Origin: Cedecea neteri NBRC 105707 = ATCC 33855 | GTDB lineage: Bacteria; Pseudomonadota; Gammaproteobacteria; Enterobacterales; Enterobacteriaceae | Assembly (NCBI RefSeq): GCF_001571265.1 | Contig: NZ_BCTL01000040.1 | Coordinates: 1 to 64,000, forward strand | Length of the DNA: 64,000 bases | Direction of reading: 5' to 3' | In this document: piece after piece, positions 25,533-35,813 of the stretch | Layout: each line of letters begins with the position of its first letter | Numbering within the stretch: position 1 is the first letter of the stretch | Notes under the pieces: generated by a model | Told to the model about the DNA's origin: nothing | What the model saw: the letters and a program-made list of their open reading frames with translations, nothing else | Database searches by the model: none | Made by a program: the position numbers and the translations under genes

Positions 25533-26177
25533 TTAATCAGCGGACTGATATTCGTAAGGCGGGTGGTTTAGCAGGGCGATAAAGTTTTCTACCAGTCGGG
25601 GTTGGATATCTGCCACGGTGATATCGTCGATAAAATGACTGACCTGTGTCATCTCCAGCCCGGCATAGCCGCAGGGGTTAATACGCAGGAATGGGGATAA
25701 ATCCATATTGATGTTCAGCGCTAAACCGTGGAACGAACATCCCTTGCGAATGCGAAGCCCCAGAGAGCAAATTTTACGTCCGTCGACATACACGCCCGGC
25801 GCATCGGCACGCGGGTAGGCTTCTATATCATATTCTGCCAGCGTGTTAACCACGGTTTGTTCCAGGATGGTCACCAGCTCCCGCACGCCCAGCTTGCGTC
25901 GTTTTAAGTTCAGCAGTAGATACATAACCTGCTGGCCAGGGCCGTGAAAGGTCACCTGGCCGCCGCGATCGCTTTGCACCACCGGAATATCGCCCGGCAT
26001 CAGGACGTGCTCGGCTTTACCGGCCTGGCCCTGGGTGAAAACCTGAGGGTGCTCGACCAGCCAAATCTCGTCGGCCGTAGCGTCGTCACGGGTGTCGGTA
26101 AAGTCATGCATCGCCTGCGAGACAGGTTCATAAGGCTGCAGGCCAAGGGTGCGAATCAGAATAGTGTCTTGAGACAA
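25533..26177 (-). CDS. lipB: octanoyl-[ACP]:protein octanoyltransferase
   Basis: Moves octanoate from acyl carrier protein to lipoyl domains, the step before LipA. It has 214 residues from a TTG start at 26177, which is preceded by a GGAGA ribosome site and gives [18 protein letters not shown], matching the E. coli start that is also TTG. The frame is open 16 codons further upstream but without conservation. The catalytic pair is Lys135 ([10 protein letters not shown]) and Cys169 (RINPCGYAG); [14 protein letters not shown] is the family's active-site loop. ybeD lies 74 bases upstream. Confidence 0.95.
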   Translation of the reverse strand: MSQDTILIRTLGLQPYEPVSQAMHDFTDTRDDATADEIWLVEHPQVFTQGQAGKAEHVLMPGDIPVVQSDRGGQVTFHGPGQQVMYLLLNLKRRKLGVRELVTILEQTVVNTLAEYDIEAYPRADAPGVYVDGRKICSLGLRIRKGCSFHGLALNINMDLSPFLRINPCGYAGLEMTQVSHFIDDITVADIQPRLVENFIALLNHPPYEYQSAD

Positions 26178-26251
26178 AACAGCGTCTCCGGGAGAAAATG
26201 GTGGTGGGAAGTATATCATACTCAAAACCCGGCCTGAGCCGGGTTATCGGA

Positions 26252-26515
26252 TTACAGCACCATACGAACGATTTCGATGTTGCCTAATTCTTCGTACAGA
26301 GTTTCAACCTGCTCAATGTGCGTTGCATTGATAGTAATGGAAACGGAGTGGTAGTTTCCTTTGCTGCTTGGTTTAACCTGCGGCGTGTAGTCACCAGGGG
26401 CATGGCGCTGCACTACCTCAACGACCAGATCAACCAGCTCCGGTTTCGCCAGGCCCATTACTTTGTAAGTAAAAGAGGTTGGGAATTCGAGCAGTTCGTT
26501 CAGTTTGGTTTTCAT
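26252..26515 (-). CDS. ybeD: DUF493 family protein YbeD
   Basis: A small conserved cytoplasmic protein of 87 residues with an ACT-like ferredoxin fold ([37 protein letters not shown]). Its role is not established; linkage to lipB suggests a link to lipoate metabolism. It lies downstream of dacA on the same strand, across a spacer with two copies of a hairpin. Confidence 0.95.
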   Translation of the reverse strand: MKTKLNELLEFPTSFTYKVMGLAKPELVDLVVEVVQRHAPGDYTPQVKPSSKGNYHSVSITINATHIEQVETLYEELGNIEIVRMVL

Positions 26516-26547
26516 GGTAGCTCCAGCGTTACGGCAATAAAAATGAT

Positions 26548-26570
26548 AACTCCCGCCGACGGGCGGGAGT
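26548..26570 (-). terminator. hairpin, copy 1 of a duplicated element
   Basis: ACTCCCGCC (26549-26557) pairs with GGCGGGAGT (26562-26570). On the minus strand it is followed by TTATCATTTTTATTG. It lies 33 bases upstream of ybeD. The same 23 bases recur at 26699-26721. Confidence 0.7.
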
Positions 26571-26654
26571 AGAGATTACGGGTGAACCCATCGTGGTAAA
26601 GCGTCTGAAAACCGGTCTTACAGGAACAAAGAATCGGGTTCTCTGGTGTGCCCC

Positions 26655-26686
26655 AAACGGTCGAAAACCACGTTTTTCGGCCGTTT
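26655..26686. repeat. imperfect 13-bp inverted repeat between dacA and ybeD
   Basis: AAACGGTCGAAAA (26655-26667) and TTTTCGGCCGTTT (26674-26686) pair with one mismatch around a 6-base loop. It lies between the two copies of the ACTCCCGCC hairpin. Confidence 0.55.
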
Positions 26687-26698
26687 GTCATCAATAAT

Positions 26699-26721
26699 AA
26701 CTCCCGCCGACGGGCGGGAGT
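26699..26721 (-). terminator. terminator of dacA, copy 2 of a duplicated element
   Basis: ACTCCCGCC-GACG-GGCGGGAGT, identical to the copy 150 bases to the left, followed on the minus strand by TTATTATTG. It is 55 bases past the dacA stop. Confidence 0.75.
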
Positions 26722-26775
26722 TGCTTTGATGCTAAGTATATGGGGTCAACTTCGACACTTTCAAGTGTTCAATAA

Positions 26776-27987
26776 TTAACCGAACCAGTGGTGGAACATC
26801 AGTTTGATGTAATCAATGATTCGGCTGAAGAAATTCCCTTCCGGCATCTCTTGCAGCACAACCAGCGGACGCTGCTCGATAGTTTTGCCGTCAAGCTGGA
26901 AGTTAATGGTGCCAACAACCTGATTTTTCTGCAGCGGGGCGTGCAGCTCGGAGGTGGTCAGCACGTAGCTGGCTTTCAGGTCTTTCATACGGCCGCGGGG
27001 AATGGTCAGATAAACGTCTTTATCCACGCCCAGAGATGCACGGTCGTTATCGCCAAACCAGGCCGGTTCGGAAGCGAACTCTTTGCCAGCTTTCAGCGGA
27101 GAAACAGTTTCAAAGAAGCGGAAACCCCAGGTCAGCAGCTTTTTGCTTTCTGTTTCACGGCCTTTGTAGGTGTGCCCGCCGAGTACCGCAGAAATCAGAC
27201 GCATCTGGCCTTCGGTAGCGGAAGCCACGAGGTTATAGCCTGCTGCATCGGTGTGGCCGGTTTTAATGCCGTCAACGTTGAGGCTGGTATCCCACAGCAG
27301 ACCGTTACGGTTGGTCTGACGGATATTGTTGAAGGTGAACTCTTTTTCTTTGTAGATAGAGTATTCGTTCGGCACATCGCGGATCAATGCCTGGCCTATC
27401 AGCGCCATATCGCGTGCAGAACTGTACTGGCCTTCGGCGTCCAGGCCGTGCACGGTCTGGAAGTGGGTGTTTTTCAGGCCCAGGGCGGAAACGTAGCCAT
27501 TCATCAGGCTCACGAAGGCATCCTGGCTGCCGGCGACGAAGTCGGCCATTGCCACACAGGCGTCGTTACCTGACTGCAGGTTGATACCGCGAACCAGTTT
27601 GTTGACCGGCACCTGCATACCAGGCTGAAGGAACATCAGCGAGGAGCCTTTAAACACCGGGTTGCCGGTGGCCCAGGCATCTTTGCCGATGGTGACCATC
27701 GCATTGTCGTCGAATTTGCCGGCTTTCATCGCCTGGCCAATGACGTAGCTGGTCATCATCTTGGTGAGGCTGGCCGGGTCGCGACGTGCGTCGGCATTTG
27801 ATTCGGCCAGCACTTTCCCTGAGTTGTAGTCAATCAGGATATACGCTTCTGCATCAATCTGCGGGACGCCCGGGATCATAGTTTTAATATTGAGGTCGTC
27901 AGCTTGAGCAGAGGCCACAGCCGCAAGGGCGAAAGCCGAGGTGAGCGCCAGGCGCTTAACAAAACGTGCAGAAAGAGCTGTATTCAT
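26776..27987 (-). CDS. dacA: D-alanyl-D-alanine carboxypeptidase PBP5
   Basis: The main carboxypeptidase that trims the terminal D-Ala from peptidoglycan stem peptides. It has 403 residues, as in E. coli. A signal peptide (cut near VASAQA, residue 29) is followed by the penicillin-binding domain with Ser73 and Lys76 (SLTK), the SGN motif ([11 protein letters not shown]) and KTG ([13 protein letters not shown]), then the beta-rich domain II and a C-terminal amphipathic membrane anchor ([18 protein letters not shown]). Confidence 0.97.
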   Translation of the reverse strand: MNTALSARFVKRLALTSAFALAAVASAQADDLNIKTMIPGVPQIDAEAYILIDYNSGKVLAESNADARRDPASLTKMMTSYVIGQAMKAGKFDDNAMVTIGKDAWATGNPVFKGSSLMFLQPGMQVPVNKLVRGINLQSGNDACVAMADFVAGSQDAFVSLMNGYVSALGLKNTHFQTVHGLDAEGQYSSARDMALIGQALIRDVPNEYSIYKEKEFTFNNIRQTNRNGLLWDTSLNVDGIKTGHTDAAGYNLVASATEGQMRLISAVLGGHTYKGRETESKKLLTWGFRFFETVSPLKAGKEFASEPAWFGDNDRASLGVDKDVYLTIPRGRMKDLKASYVLTTSELHAPLQKNQVVGTINFQLDGKTIEQRPLVVLQEMPEGNFFSRIIDYIKLMFHHWFG

Positions 27988-28130
27988 GATGGAACTACGA
28001 CGTCCGTGATGGAATTAAAAAAAGTGCCTTACTATAGCAAAAGCATTTTTGACTGGCATCTGACTTTGCGCGTGAGTTTGTTAATGGTCTTTACACAAAT
28101 TTACGGGCAAGAAACAGGCCAGTCAAAGCT

Positions 28131-29345
28131 TTACATAGCGGGAGCGTTGGTCACAAATGACTGCTGTTGCGCTTCTGACATCAGGCGCTGCTGCAGGGCT
28201 GTGGCTTCATTGCGGCTGCTGAACGGGCCAAGCTGAACGCGATACACGGCGCCGTTATGAGAAACAGCTCCCGGCACGCCAAACTGTTGACTGAGCTTCT
28301 GCTGCCACTGGCTGGCGCGTGCCCCATCGCTCACTGCACCGACCTGAACAACATAACGGCCACTGCTGGCTGGTGCGCTTGCTGCACTACGCTGAACGTG
28401 GCCCTGCGTTGAACCCGGAGCGGTGACCGGTGCAGAAACGGCTGGAGCCTGCTGCTCAACGATCGGAGCTGGCTGAGGAGCTACTGGCGGAGTTGGCGTC
28501 GCCGCTGGTGTCGCTGTTGCTGCAACAGGCTGCTGCGTAGCTGCCGCGGTTGCCGGGGCATCCGGTGTTTCTATCACGCCTGCCGCAAGTGGCGTAGGAG
28601 CACCGAGAAAACCGCTGCCCTGAACAGGTGCGCCTGTGGTATCTGCACTTTGCAGCGTCGAGTTGCTGATGGCGCGCACATCACCCTGTGGAGCTACAGG
28701 CTGAGCAGGGGAGGAGGCGCTCCCCATGCCGCCGCTAAGGTCAGGACGAGCCGGCAGCGCATAGGTCTGCTTGGCGATAGTCGTGCATGCCGTACCCGGG
28801 CCGGACATTGTGCCGTCCTGAGCAACAATGATTGGGTCGATACGGACTTTTGTATTGTTTGATGTGTTCAGCCTGTCTGCCGCCGCGCGCGATAGCGAGA
28901 TCGCTCGATCGTTACCGTAAGGGCCGCGATCGTTGATGCGGACTACAATCATGCGGCCATTCGCGAGGTTCGTGATCCGCGCATAGCTTGGAATAGGCAG
29001 CGTCGGATGGGCTGCGGTCAACGCATTAGGATCAAACGCTTCACCTGACGCGGTCAGGTTGCTGCCTGGCTCGGCATCGTAAATAGCCGCGAAGCCTGCC
29101 TGGCTGAAGTTGGCCGGATTCTGAACAATTTTGTAGGTTTTGCCGTTGTTCTGGTAATCCTGGTTAACTGACGGATTTAGCGGTTCATAGCGTGGCTCAG
29201 CGCCGCTGATTTCGACGACTGGACCGTTGCACACGGCCGGCTGTGGTGCCTGATTAACCGGCTGCTGATTCTCATCATTTGACGAACATGCTGCCAGTAA
29301 CGCCGCTGCGATGCAGACGCCAGCCCACCGTTTTTGCTTACCCAT
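28131..29345 (-). CDS. rlpA: septal ring lytic transglycosylase-like lipoprotein RlpA
   Basis: Outer membrane lipoprotein of the septal ring with a double-psi beta-barrel and a SPOR domain. It has 404 residues from the ATG at 29345, chosen for its GAGGT ribosome site and the basic start MGKQKRW. The lipobox is LLAAC. The barrel lies at about 60-165 (ASGEAFDPNALTAAHPTLPI, IVVRINDRGPYG); a long Pro/Ala/Thr linker follows; the SPOR domain is the last 75 residues (RYVVQVGAVSDGARASQWQ). The linker is longer than in E. coli (362 residues in total there). Confidence 0.94.
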   Translation of the reverse strand: MGKQKRWAGVCIAAALLAACSSNDENQQPVNQAPQPAVCNGPVVEISGAEPRYEPLNPSVNQDYQNNGKTYKIVQNPANFSQAGFAAIYDAEPGSNLTASGEAFDPNALTAAHPTLPIPSYARITNLANGRMIVVRINDRGPYGNDRAISLSRAAADRLNTSNNTKVRIDPIIVAQDGTMSGPGTACTTIAKQTYALPARPDLSGGMGSASSPAQPVAPQGDVRAISNSTLQSADTTGAPVQGSGFLGAPTPLAAGVIETPDAPATAAATQQPVAATATPAATPTPPVAPQPAPIVEQQAPAVSAPVTAPGSTQGHVQRSAASAPASSGRYVVQVGAVSDGARASQWQQKLSQQFGVPGAVSHNGAVYRVQLGPFSSRNEATALQQRLMSEAQQQSFVTNAPAM

Positions 29346-29361
29346 TGCGCACCTCATCCAG

Positions 29362-30474
29362 TTACACGCTTTTTGATAACATTTTTCTGTGAGTATGTAT
29401 CGACATGACGATACCAAACCCGGCCATCAGCACGATTAGCGCTGACCCCCCGTAGCTGACCAGCGGCAGCGGCACGCCGACCACCGGTAAGATACCACTA
29501 ACCATGCCAATATTTACAAATACATAGACGAACAGGATCAGCATCAGCCCGCCAGCCATTACCCGGCCAAAGGTGGTCTGCGCGCGTGCGGCAATAAACA
29601 GGCCGCGCATGATCAGCAGCAGATAGAGCGCCAGCAGCACCAGAATGCCGACTAAGCCCAGTTCCTCCGCTAGCACCGCGAAGATAAAGTCGGTATGGCG
29701 TTCTGGCAAGAATTCCAGCTGCGACTGTGTGCCGTGCAGCCAGCCTTTGCCGCGGAGGCCTCCGGAGCCGATGGCGATTTTGGACTGAATTATATGATAG
29801 CCCGCGCCGAGCGGATCGCTTTCTGGATCTAACAGCATCATCACGCGCGCGCGCTGATAGTCATGCATCAGGAAGAACCACAGGATCGGCACGAAGGCGG
29901 CCACCAACAGAACGGCAACCAGAATAAGGCGCCAGCTCATGCCGGAAAGGAACAGCACAAACAGGCCCGATGCGGCGACCAGAATAGATGTCCCCAGGTC
30001 AGGCTGGGCGGCAACCAGCAGGGTCGGCATGAAGATCAGTACCAGCGCAATGCCGGTATTTTTTAGCGTGGGCGGGCAAACGTCGCGGTTAATAAAGCGA
30101 GCAACCATAAGCGGGACGGCAATCTTGGCGATTTCCGAAGGCTGGAAACGCACGAAACCCAGATCGAGCCAGCGCTGCGCCCCTTTTGAAATGGCCCCGA
30201 AGGCATCAACCGCAACCAGCAAAATAATACAGAAAATATAGAGATAGGGCGCCCAGCCTTCGTAGACACGAGGCGGAATTTGCGCCATGACGACCATAAT
30301 TACCAGCCCCATGAGGATCTGACCGATTTTACGCTCCATCATGCCCATATCCTGCCCGCTGGCACTCCACACCACCAGGGCGCTGAACACCAGCAGTGCG
30401 AGGATTGTCACCAGGAAGGTCGGGTCGAGATGAACCTTATCCCAAATCGTTTTTTTATTAGGATTGTCAGTCAT
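29362..30474 (-). CDS. mrdB: rod-shape peptidoglycan polymerase RodA
   Basis: SEDS-family glycosyltransferase of the elongasome that polymerises glycan strands with PBP2. It has 370 residues and about ten membrane helices. SEDS marks include [35 protein letters not shown], and [18 protein letters not shown] with the catalytic-region Asp. The start lies 2 bases after the mrdA stop, so the two are translated together. Confidence 0.96.
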   Translation of the reverse strand: MTDNPNKKTIWDKVHLDPTFLVTILALLVFSALVVWSASGQDMGMMERKIGQILMGLVIMVVMAQIPPRVYEGWAPYLYIFCIILLVAVDAFGAISKGAQRWLDLGFVRFQPSEIAKIAVPLMVARFINRDVCPPTLKNTGIALVLIFMPTLLVAAQPDLGTSILVAASGLFVLFLSGMSWRLILVAVLLVAAFVPILWFFLMHDYQRARVMMLLDPESDPLGAGYHIIQSKIAIGSGGLRGKGWLHGTQSQLEFLPERHTDFIFAVLAEELGLVGILVLLALYLLLIMRGLFIAARAQTTFGRVMAGGLMLILFVYVFVNIGMVSGILPVVGVPLPLVSYGGSALIVLMAGFGIVMSIHTHRKMLSKSV

Positions 30475-30476
30475 GC

Positions 30477-32378
30477 TTATTGATCCTCTGCGGCCGAGGC
30501 GGCCGGTGCTTCAGACGGCAGTACCGTGTTGTTATCCCCCAACATGACGTGGTCGAGGATCTGGCGCATGATAGTCCCGACGGCCGGACCCGCGCCGCCG
30601 TTCTCCAGAATCATGGTCACGGCGTACTGTGGGTTGTCATACGGCGCAAAGGCCGTCATCAGCTTGTGGTCACGTAGACGTTCAGCAATTTTATGCGCGT
30701 TATACGTTTCGTTGGCTTTCAGACCAAAGACCTGTGCAGTACCGGATTTCGCCGCCACTTTGTAAGGTGCATTGGCGAAGTATTTGTGTGCGGTACCGTT
30801 AGGCCGGTTAGCTACGCCATACATCCCGTCTTTGGCGATTTCCCAATAGCCAGAGTGGATATCGCCCACCGGTGCTTCAGTCGGCTGCTGCCAGGGAACC
30901 TGTTTGCCGTTTTCGGTGGTGCTCATCAGCAGATGCGGCACACGAACAATGCCGTCGTTTATCAGGATCATCATCGCCTTGCTCATTTGGATCGGCGTGG
31001 CTGTCCAGTAACCCTGGCCGATACCGACCGGAATGGTGTCACCTTGATACCAGGGTTTTTTAAAGCGCTTCAGCTTCCACTCGCGCGTCGGCATGTTGCC
31101 CGCACGCTCTTCTGAAAGGTCGATCCCCGTCAGGTGGCCATAGCCGAATTTGCTCATCCATTCGCCAATGCGGTCGATCCCCATGTCGTAGGCAACCTGG
31201 TAGAAGAAGGTATCGGCAGATTCTTCCAGCGATTTGGTCACGTTGAGGCGGCCGTGGCCCCATTTTTTCCAGTCGCGGTAACGTTTTTCCGAGCCTGGCA
31301 GTTGCCACCAGCCCGGGTCAAACAGAGAAGTGTTACGTGTAATAACGCCCGCGCTTAGCGCCGAAACAGCCATATAAGGCTTCACGGTAGAGGCTGGAGG
31401 ATACACGCCCTGAGTTGCGCGGTTAATCAGCGGGGTATTCGGGTCGTTAAGCAGGCCCGAGTAGTCCTTGCTGGAGATGCCGTCGACGAACAGGTTCGGG
31501 TTGTAGCTTGGCATCGACACCAGCGCCAGAATGCCGCCGGAGCGCGGGTCTGTGACCACCACCGCAGCACGGCTGCCCGCCAGCAGGGTTTCGATATACG
31601 TTTGAAGCTTCAGGTCCAGCGTCAGGTAAATATCGTGCCCGGCCTGAGGCGGCACTTCTTTAAGCTGGCGTATGACGCGGCCACGGTTATTAACCTCAAC
31701 CTCTTCGTAGCCCGTTTGCCCGTGCAGAACATCTTCGTAATAACGTTCGATGCCGAGCTTACCGATGTCGTGGGTCGAGGCGTAGTTGGCCAGCTTGCCT
31801 TCTTTATCCAGGCGCTCAACGTCTTTATCGTTGATTTTTGAGACATAGCCAATCACGTGAGTCAGCGCGGAGCCATAAGGATAGAAGCGGCGTTTGTAGC
31901 CTTTCACTTCCACACCGGGGAAGCGGTACTGGTTTACCGCAAAGCGGGCAACCTGAACTTCCGTCAGGTTAGTTTTGACCGCAATGGAGGTGAAGCGGTG
32001 CGAGCGGGCACGCTCTTTCTTGAAATTCGCGATATCGTCATCGGTCAGGTCAACCACCGGGCGCAGCGCTTCTAGCGTTTCCTGAACGTTATCGACTTTT
32101 TCCGGCATCATCTCGATTTGATAGATGGTGCGGTTTAGCGCCAGCGGAGTGCCGTTACGATCGTAAATAATGCCGCGACTGGGCGGAATGGGTACCAGCT
32201 TAATGCGGTTTTCGTTGGACCGCGTCTGATAGTCGTTAAAGCGAACGATCTGCAGATTATAAAGGTTGGCGATCAGCACGCCGGTAAGCAGCAAAATGCC
32301 GATAAAAGCGACCAGCGCCCGGCGCACAAAGAGCGCAGACTCAGCAGTGTAGTCGCGAAAAGAATTCTGTAATTTCAT
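30477..32378 (-). CDS. mrdA: penicillin-binding protein 2 (elongasome transpeptidase)
   Basis: Class B transpeptidase that cross-links peptidoglycan during elongation, partner of RodA. It has 633 residues, as in E. coli. An N-terminal membrane helix (about 20-42, [20 protein letters not shown]) precedes the pedestal domain and the transpeptidase domain. The active-site Ser is in [11 protein letters not shown] (near residue 330); [12 protein letters not shown] holds the SxD motif and [11 protein letters not shown] the KSGT motif. Confidence 0.97.
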   Translation of the reverse strand: MKLQNSFRDYTAESALFVRRALVAFIGILLLTGVLIANLYNLQIVRFNDYQTRSNENRIKLVPIPPSRGIIYDRNGTPLALNRTIYQIEMMPEKVDNVQETLEALRPVVDLTDDDIANFKKERARSHRFTSIAVKTNLTEVQVARFAVNQYRFPGVEVKGYKRRFYPYGSALTHVIGYVSKINDKDVERLDKEGKLANYASTHDIGKLGIERYYEDVLHGQTGYEEVEVNNRGRVIRQLKEVPPQAGHDIYLTLDLKLQTYIETLLAGSRAAVVVTDPRSGGILALVSMPSYNPNLFVDGISSKDYSGLLNDPNTPLINRATQGVYPPASTVKPYMAVSALSAGVITRNTSLFDPGWWQLPGSEKRYRDWKKWGHGRLNVTKSLEESADTFFYQVAYDMGIDRIGEWMSKFGYGHLTGIDLSEERAGNMPTREWKLKRFKKPWYQGDTIPVGIGQGYWTATPIQMSKAMMILINDGIVRVPHLLMSTTENGKQVPWQQPTEAPVGDIHSGYWEIAKDGMYGVANRPNGTAHKYFANAPYKVAAKSGTAQVFGLKANETYNAHKIAERLRDHKLMTAFAPYDNPQYAVTMILENGGAGPAVGTIMRQILDHVMLGDNNTVLPSEAPAASAAEDQ

Positions 32379-32405
32379 TCGCTGCTTAGTATTACCCGCT
32401 CAGGT

Positions 32406-32876
32406 TTACTCACGATGGTAAGGGTGGTTGGTGGTAATGCTCCACGCCCGATAGAGACTTTCCGCCACCAGTACCCTGACTAGCGGATGGGGCATGGTTA
32501 GCGTGGAGAGCGACCAGCTTTGCTCGGCCGCGGCCTTGCAGGCTGGTGCTAATCCCTCGGGGCCGCCGATTAACAGGCTGACATCGCGGCCATCCTGCTT
32601 CCAGCGTTCCAGCTGTGTGGCAAGCTGCGGGGTATCCCACGGTTGACCGGGAATATCCAGCGTCACGATTCGGTTACCTTTGCCCGCGGCGGCCAGCATC
32701 ATTTCGCCCTCTTTTTCGAGGATACGTTTGATATCGGCATTTTTGCCGCGTTTTCCAGCCGGAATTTCTACCAGCTCAAAAGGCATGTCTTTCGGGAAAC
32801 GACGCAGGTACTCGGTAAAGCCGGTCTGCACCCAGTCAGGCATTTTGGTTCCAACGGCCACCAGTTGCAGCTTCAC
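32406..32876 (-). CDS. rlmH: 23S rRNA pseudouridine-1915 N3-methyltransferase
   Basis: SPOUT-family methyltransferase that modifies 23S rRNA pseudouridine 1915 on the 70S ribosome. It has 156 residues, one more than I recall for E. coli; the extra residue is in [14 protein letters not shown]. The knot motifs LLIGGPEGL and [18 protein letters not shown] bind S-adenosylmethionine. It starts 3 bases after rsfS ends, and both act on the large subunit. Confidence 0.95.
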   Translation of the reverse strand: MKLQLVAVGTKMPDWVQTGFTEYLRRFPKDMPFELVEIPAGKRGKNADIKRILEKEGEMMLAAAGKGNRIVTLDIPGQPWDTPQLATQLERWKQDGRDVSLLIGGPEGLAPACKAAAEQSWSLSTLTMPHPLVRVLVAESLYRAWSITTNHPYHRE

Positions 32877-32879
32877 CCG

Positions 32880-33197
32880 TTAGCTCCAGAGTTTTTCCAG
32901 TTCGTACAGCTGGCGGCTCTCTTCCTGCATGACGTGAACGATAATTTCGCCCAGATCGACCACAACCCAGTCAGAAGCGTTAATGCCTTTCACGCCCATT
33001 GGCGACAGGCCAACTTCACGAGAGGACTGAACAACGTGCTCGGCAATAGACATGACGTGGCGGTTAGACGTCCCGGTGCAGATGACCATGCAGTCGGTGA
33101 TGCTGGATTTGCCTTTAACATCAATCGCGATGATGTCCTGGCCTTTGAGGTCGTCGATTTTATCGACAATGAAATCCTGAAGTGCTTTACCCTGCAA
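32880..33197 (-). CDS. rsfS: ribosomal silencing factor RsfS
   Basis: Binds ribosomal protein L14 and blocks joining of the subunits when nutrients are short. It has 105 residues, as in E. coli. Family motifs are [22 protein letters not shown] in pieces ([15 protein letters not shown]), [13 protein letters not shown] and [20 protein letters not shown]. It heads the run rsfS-rlmH-mrdA-mrdB-rlpA. In E. coli cobC is directly upstream; here cobC is absent. Confidence 0.96.
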   Translation of the reverse strand: MQGKALQDFIVDKIDDLKGQDIIAIDVKGKSSITDCMVICTGTSNRHVMSIAEHVVQSSREVGLSPMGVKGINASDWVVVDLGEIIVHVMQEESRQLYELEKLWS

Positions 33198-33513
33198 GTG
33201 TTCCCCCTGAGAGAATGAGAGTGTTTGGTGTGGCCCGTAAATAACCCTATACCAACAGGGCAGGCGGCTTTGGCTGAAAAATTGGCCGTCCAGCGCGAAG
33301 CGCGGGCTATCATCCCATTGCGCGCCGGAGTTTGCATTGCCATTTTTGTAAAACTATTTCAGAAAAGCCGGATTACGGGCAGGAAATTATGGCAGCGGAG
33401 CATAACAGCCTGAGGAGTGGTGTCAATGGCTGCAGCTTCCAGTAAAACATAATAGCGTAAAGCTGGGCGTTTCACTGCCGTTCTCCCGCATGCTTCACAT
33501 CCTGCAGGGGGGC
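33198..33513. other. spacer in place of cobC
   Basis: The 316 bases between nadD and rsfS carry no credible gene. I looked on the minus strand for remains of cobC (the RHGET motif) and found none. The spacer contains a good minus-strand promoter at 33399-33426. Confidence 0.6.
33399..33426 (-). promoter_or_regulatory. strong sigma-70 promoter of the rsfS-rlmH-mrdAB cluster
   Basis: On the minus strand TTGACA (33426-33421), a 16-base spacer and TATGCT (33404-33399). The -35 is perfect and the -10 has two changes. It would give a leader of about 195 bases before rsfS. Confidence 0.68.
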
Positions 33514-34161
33514 TCAGCGGTACAACCCTTGCTGGAGAATAAACGTTAGCACATTCGGGGGCAGTAGATCGTCACAGGGCTGATTGCTCTCAAGCCGATG
33601 GCGAATCGTTGTCGCGGAGATGTCGTAGAGCGGCGTTGGGGCAAGAAAGACTTTGCCGGCCGGCTGCTGGTGGAGCATTTCGACCGAATCCGTTACGTTT
33701 TGTGCGAGCCATGCCTGCTGCTCGGGCGTTTCCAGGGTTAGCGGATAGCCGGGCCGCTGGGTGACCAGCAGATGGCACAGCGTAAGTAGCGTTTCCCAAC
33801 GGTGCCAACGGTGCAAACTGAGCAATGAATCCTGACCAATAATAAAAGCCAACGGCTGTTTGGGCCCCAGTTCGGCGCGAAGCTGCTCCAGCGTTTCCAC
33901 AGTCCAGGACGGTGTCGAGCGGCTCAGTTCGCGGTCATCCAGAGTGAAAAGCGGGTGGTCTGCAATTGCAAGCTCAATCATCTCTTTGCGTTGCGCGCTG
34001 CTCGCTTCCGGCTGTGGGCGATGCGGAGGCACATTGTTGGGCATGATAGTGACGCTTTTTAGCTTCACCAGCCTCGCAAGGGCTTCAACGGATTTCAGAT
34101 GACCGTAATGGATAGGATCAAAGGTGCCGCCATACAGCGCCAGAAGAGATGAATCAGGCAT
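33514..34161 (-). CDS. nadD: nicotinate-nucleotide adenylyltransferase
   Basis: Joins nicotinate mononucleotide and ATP in NAD synthesis. It has 215 residues. The nucleotidyltransferase motif [12 protein letters not shown] near the N-terminus and the [10 protein letters not shown] motif near the C-terminus bind [16 protein letters not shown] is the family's substrate loop. The frame is open 18 codons upstream, inside holA; the ATG at 34161 overlaps the holA stop by 8 bases and gives the family N-terminus. Confidence 0.96.
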   Translation of the reverse strand: MPDSSLLALYGGTFDPIHYGHLKSVEALARLVKLKSVTIMPNNVPPHRPQPEASSAQRKEMIELAIADHPLFTLDDRELSRSTPSWTVETLEQLRAELGPKQPLAFIIGQDSLLSLHRWHRWETLLTLCHLLVTQRPGYPLTLETPEQQAWLAQNVTDSVEMLHQQPAGKVFLAPTPLYDISATTIRHRLESNQPCDDLLPPNVLTFILQQGLYR

Positions 34162-35185
34162 CAATAAAGATTTCCGGTAAAGCTTTATGGCAGATAAGCA
34201 GAGAAAGGCCTTCAAGCTCGTCCCAGACCGACCGCCCGTAGTCCTGTTTCAACGTCAGTTCGATGCGAGTCAGTAAACGAACGGCCTGATAAAGCTGCTC
34301 TGAAGAAACACGATTGAGCGCTTCAGTGACCAACTGGCGGCGGTTTTGCCACACGCGTTGCTGATCGAACAGCGTCCGTAAGGGCGTCGTTGCCGACTGG
34401 CGTTTGAGATTGACCAGTTGCAGAAGTTCACGCTGCAGGGTTCGCAGTAGAATGACCGGTTCGCTGGCTTCCAGGCGAAGCTGCTGCAATATATGCAGTG
34501 CTCGCTTGCTCTTACCAGCAAGCAGTGCGTCCACCCAATGAAAAGGCGTAAAGTGGGCGGCATCGTTCACGGCTTGCTCAACGCGTGGCAGCGTTAATTT
34601 ACCGTCAGTCCAGATGAGCGACAGCCTTTCCAGCGCCTGAGAAAGCGCCAGCAGATTACCCTCATAGCAGTAGCAGAGCAGCTGATTGGCGGCATCGTCC
34701 AGCACCAGATTCATCTGTTTTGCACGCTGATACACCCAGCGGGGCAGATTAGCCTGTTCAGGCGTTTGGCAGGTTACCAGCACAGAGCGATTGGCCAGTT
34801 GAGTAAACCAGGCAGCATTTTCCTGCGCTTTCGTCAGTTTATTACCGCGAACCAGCAGCAAAATGTCGTCGTGGAGCAGGCTCACCAGCGTTTCTAGCTG
34901 AGCGTTAATGGCGGCATTTGGGCCGTTTTCCGGCAGCAGTAGGAGTAGCGTCTGGCGGCTGGCAAAAAGACTGAGCGCCTGGCAAATCGAAAACAGAGCC
35001 TGCCAGTCGGTGGAGGCTTCTAGCTGAACGGTGTGATGTTCTTCAAAGCCGTTTTGCTGGGCGTGTTTACGCACCGCATCCTGGCTTTCCTGTAATAAGA
35101 GAGGATCGTTACCTAACAGCAGATACGCCGCGCGCAGCCCTTCATTGAGCTGCGCGTGGAGTTGTTCCGGATACACTCGGATCAT
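34154..35185 (-). CDS. holA: DNA polymerase III delta subunit
   Basis: The wrench of the clamp loader, which opens the beta clamp. It has 343 residues, as in E. coli. The N-terminal part ([37 protein letters not shown]) has the clamp-contact region; a AAA-like domain and a C-terminal helical collar domain follow. It overlaps lptE by 4 bases at its start and nadD by 8 at its end, as in the E. coli leuS-lptE-holA-nadD operon. Confidence 0.96.
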   Translation of the reverse strand: MIRVYPEQLHAQLNEGLRAAYLLLGNDPLLLQESQDAVRKHAQQNGFEEHHTVQLEASTDWQALFSICQALSLFASRQTLLLLLPENGPNAAINAQLETLVSLLHDDILLLVRGNKLTKAQENAAWFTQLANRSVLVTCQTPEQANLPRWVYQRAKQMNLVLDDAANQLLCYCYEGNLLALSQALERLSLIWTDGKLTLPRVEQAVNDAAHFTPFHWVDALLAGKSKRALHILQQLRLEASEPVILLRTLQRELLQLVNLKRQSATTPLRTLFDQQRVWQNRRQLVTEALNRVSSEQLYQAVRLLTRIELTLKQDYGRSVWDELEGLSLLICHKALPEIFIDA

Positions 35186-35799
35186 TTGCTAACAGAGGTT
35201 GCCGGCAGAGTGGTGGATACCCGGCCAGCAGGAGCCGGGGCGACCGTTTTTTGTGCACTAATCGGTTTTGCCTCATCCTTTGTTGCTTCAAGATCTGCGG
35301 CGTGAACGGCCAGCAGTTTGCGGATCAGCTGTTGGGCAACGTTGGTGTACATCTCTTTGATAATCAAATCCTGCTCGGCATCTTTCGCCAGCGCAGTCAG
35401 TGGGTTATCAAAGAACGAACGGTAGGTCTTCGCGCTGATCGGATAAATGTCGTGACCCGGAATCAGGACCTGGGCATTAACAACCATCACCATCTGGTAT
35501 TCCGCGGTCTGACCGTTCTGGAACACAGAAGCCGTGTCCTGACCAAGGCTGTAGGCACCCACGCGCAGGGACGGTATATCCTTGCGTACGCCTGTGCCGG
35601 TATCGTCCACAATCGTGACGCCGTTTAAGCGCAGTTGCTTACGGATTTCACGCGTTAGCGGACCGTTAGGATCGCCAGAGTTGAGGATCAGCGTCTTCAA
35701 CTCTGAAGGGACCTGCGTGTTGCCACGCAGGTGAAAACCACAGCCGGCGGTGACAAGCACCGCCAGGGTTACTAACAGGGTGACAAAGGGATGTCGCAC
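35182..35799 (-). CDS. lptE: LPS-assembly lipoprotein LptE
   Basis: Outer membrane lipoprotein that plugs the LptD barrel and helps insert LPS. The precursor has 205 residues with lipobox VTAGC (Cys at about 20) followed by [17 protein letters not shown]. It is about a dozen residues longer than in E. coli, the excess being in the Ala/Pro/Thr-rich C-terminal tail. It starts 14 bases after leuS. Confidence 0.95.
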   Translation of the reverse strand: MRHPFVTLLVTLAVLVTAGCGFHLRGNTQVPSELKTLILNSGDPNGPLTREIRKQLRLNGVTIVDDTGTGVRKDIPSLRVGAYSLGQDTASVFQNGQTAEYQMVMVVNAQVLIPGHDIYPISAKTYRSFFDNPLTALAKDAEQDLIIKEMYTNVAQQLIRKLLAVHAADLEATKDEAKPISAQKTVAPAPAGRVSTTLPATSVSK

Positions 35800-35813
35800 G
35801 CTTCCTCCTGCGC

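Noticed and set aside
26512-26694. 60-codon minus-strand frame between dacA and ybeD
   Set aside because: It runs through the hairpins, has no ribosome site, and its sequence has the uneven composition of non-coding DNA.
33225-33413. 62-codon plus-strand frame in the nadD-rsfS spacer
   Set aside because: It overlaps the minus-strand promoter, lacks a ribosome site and resembles no cobC part.
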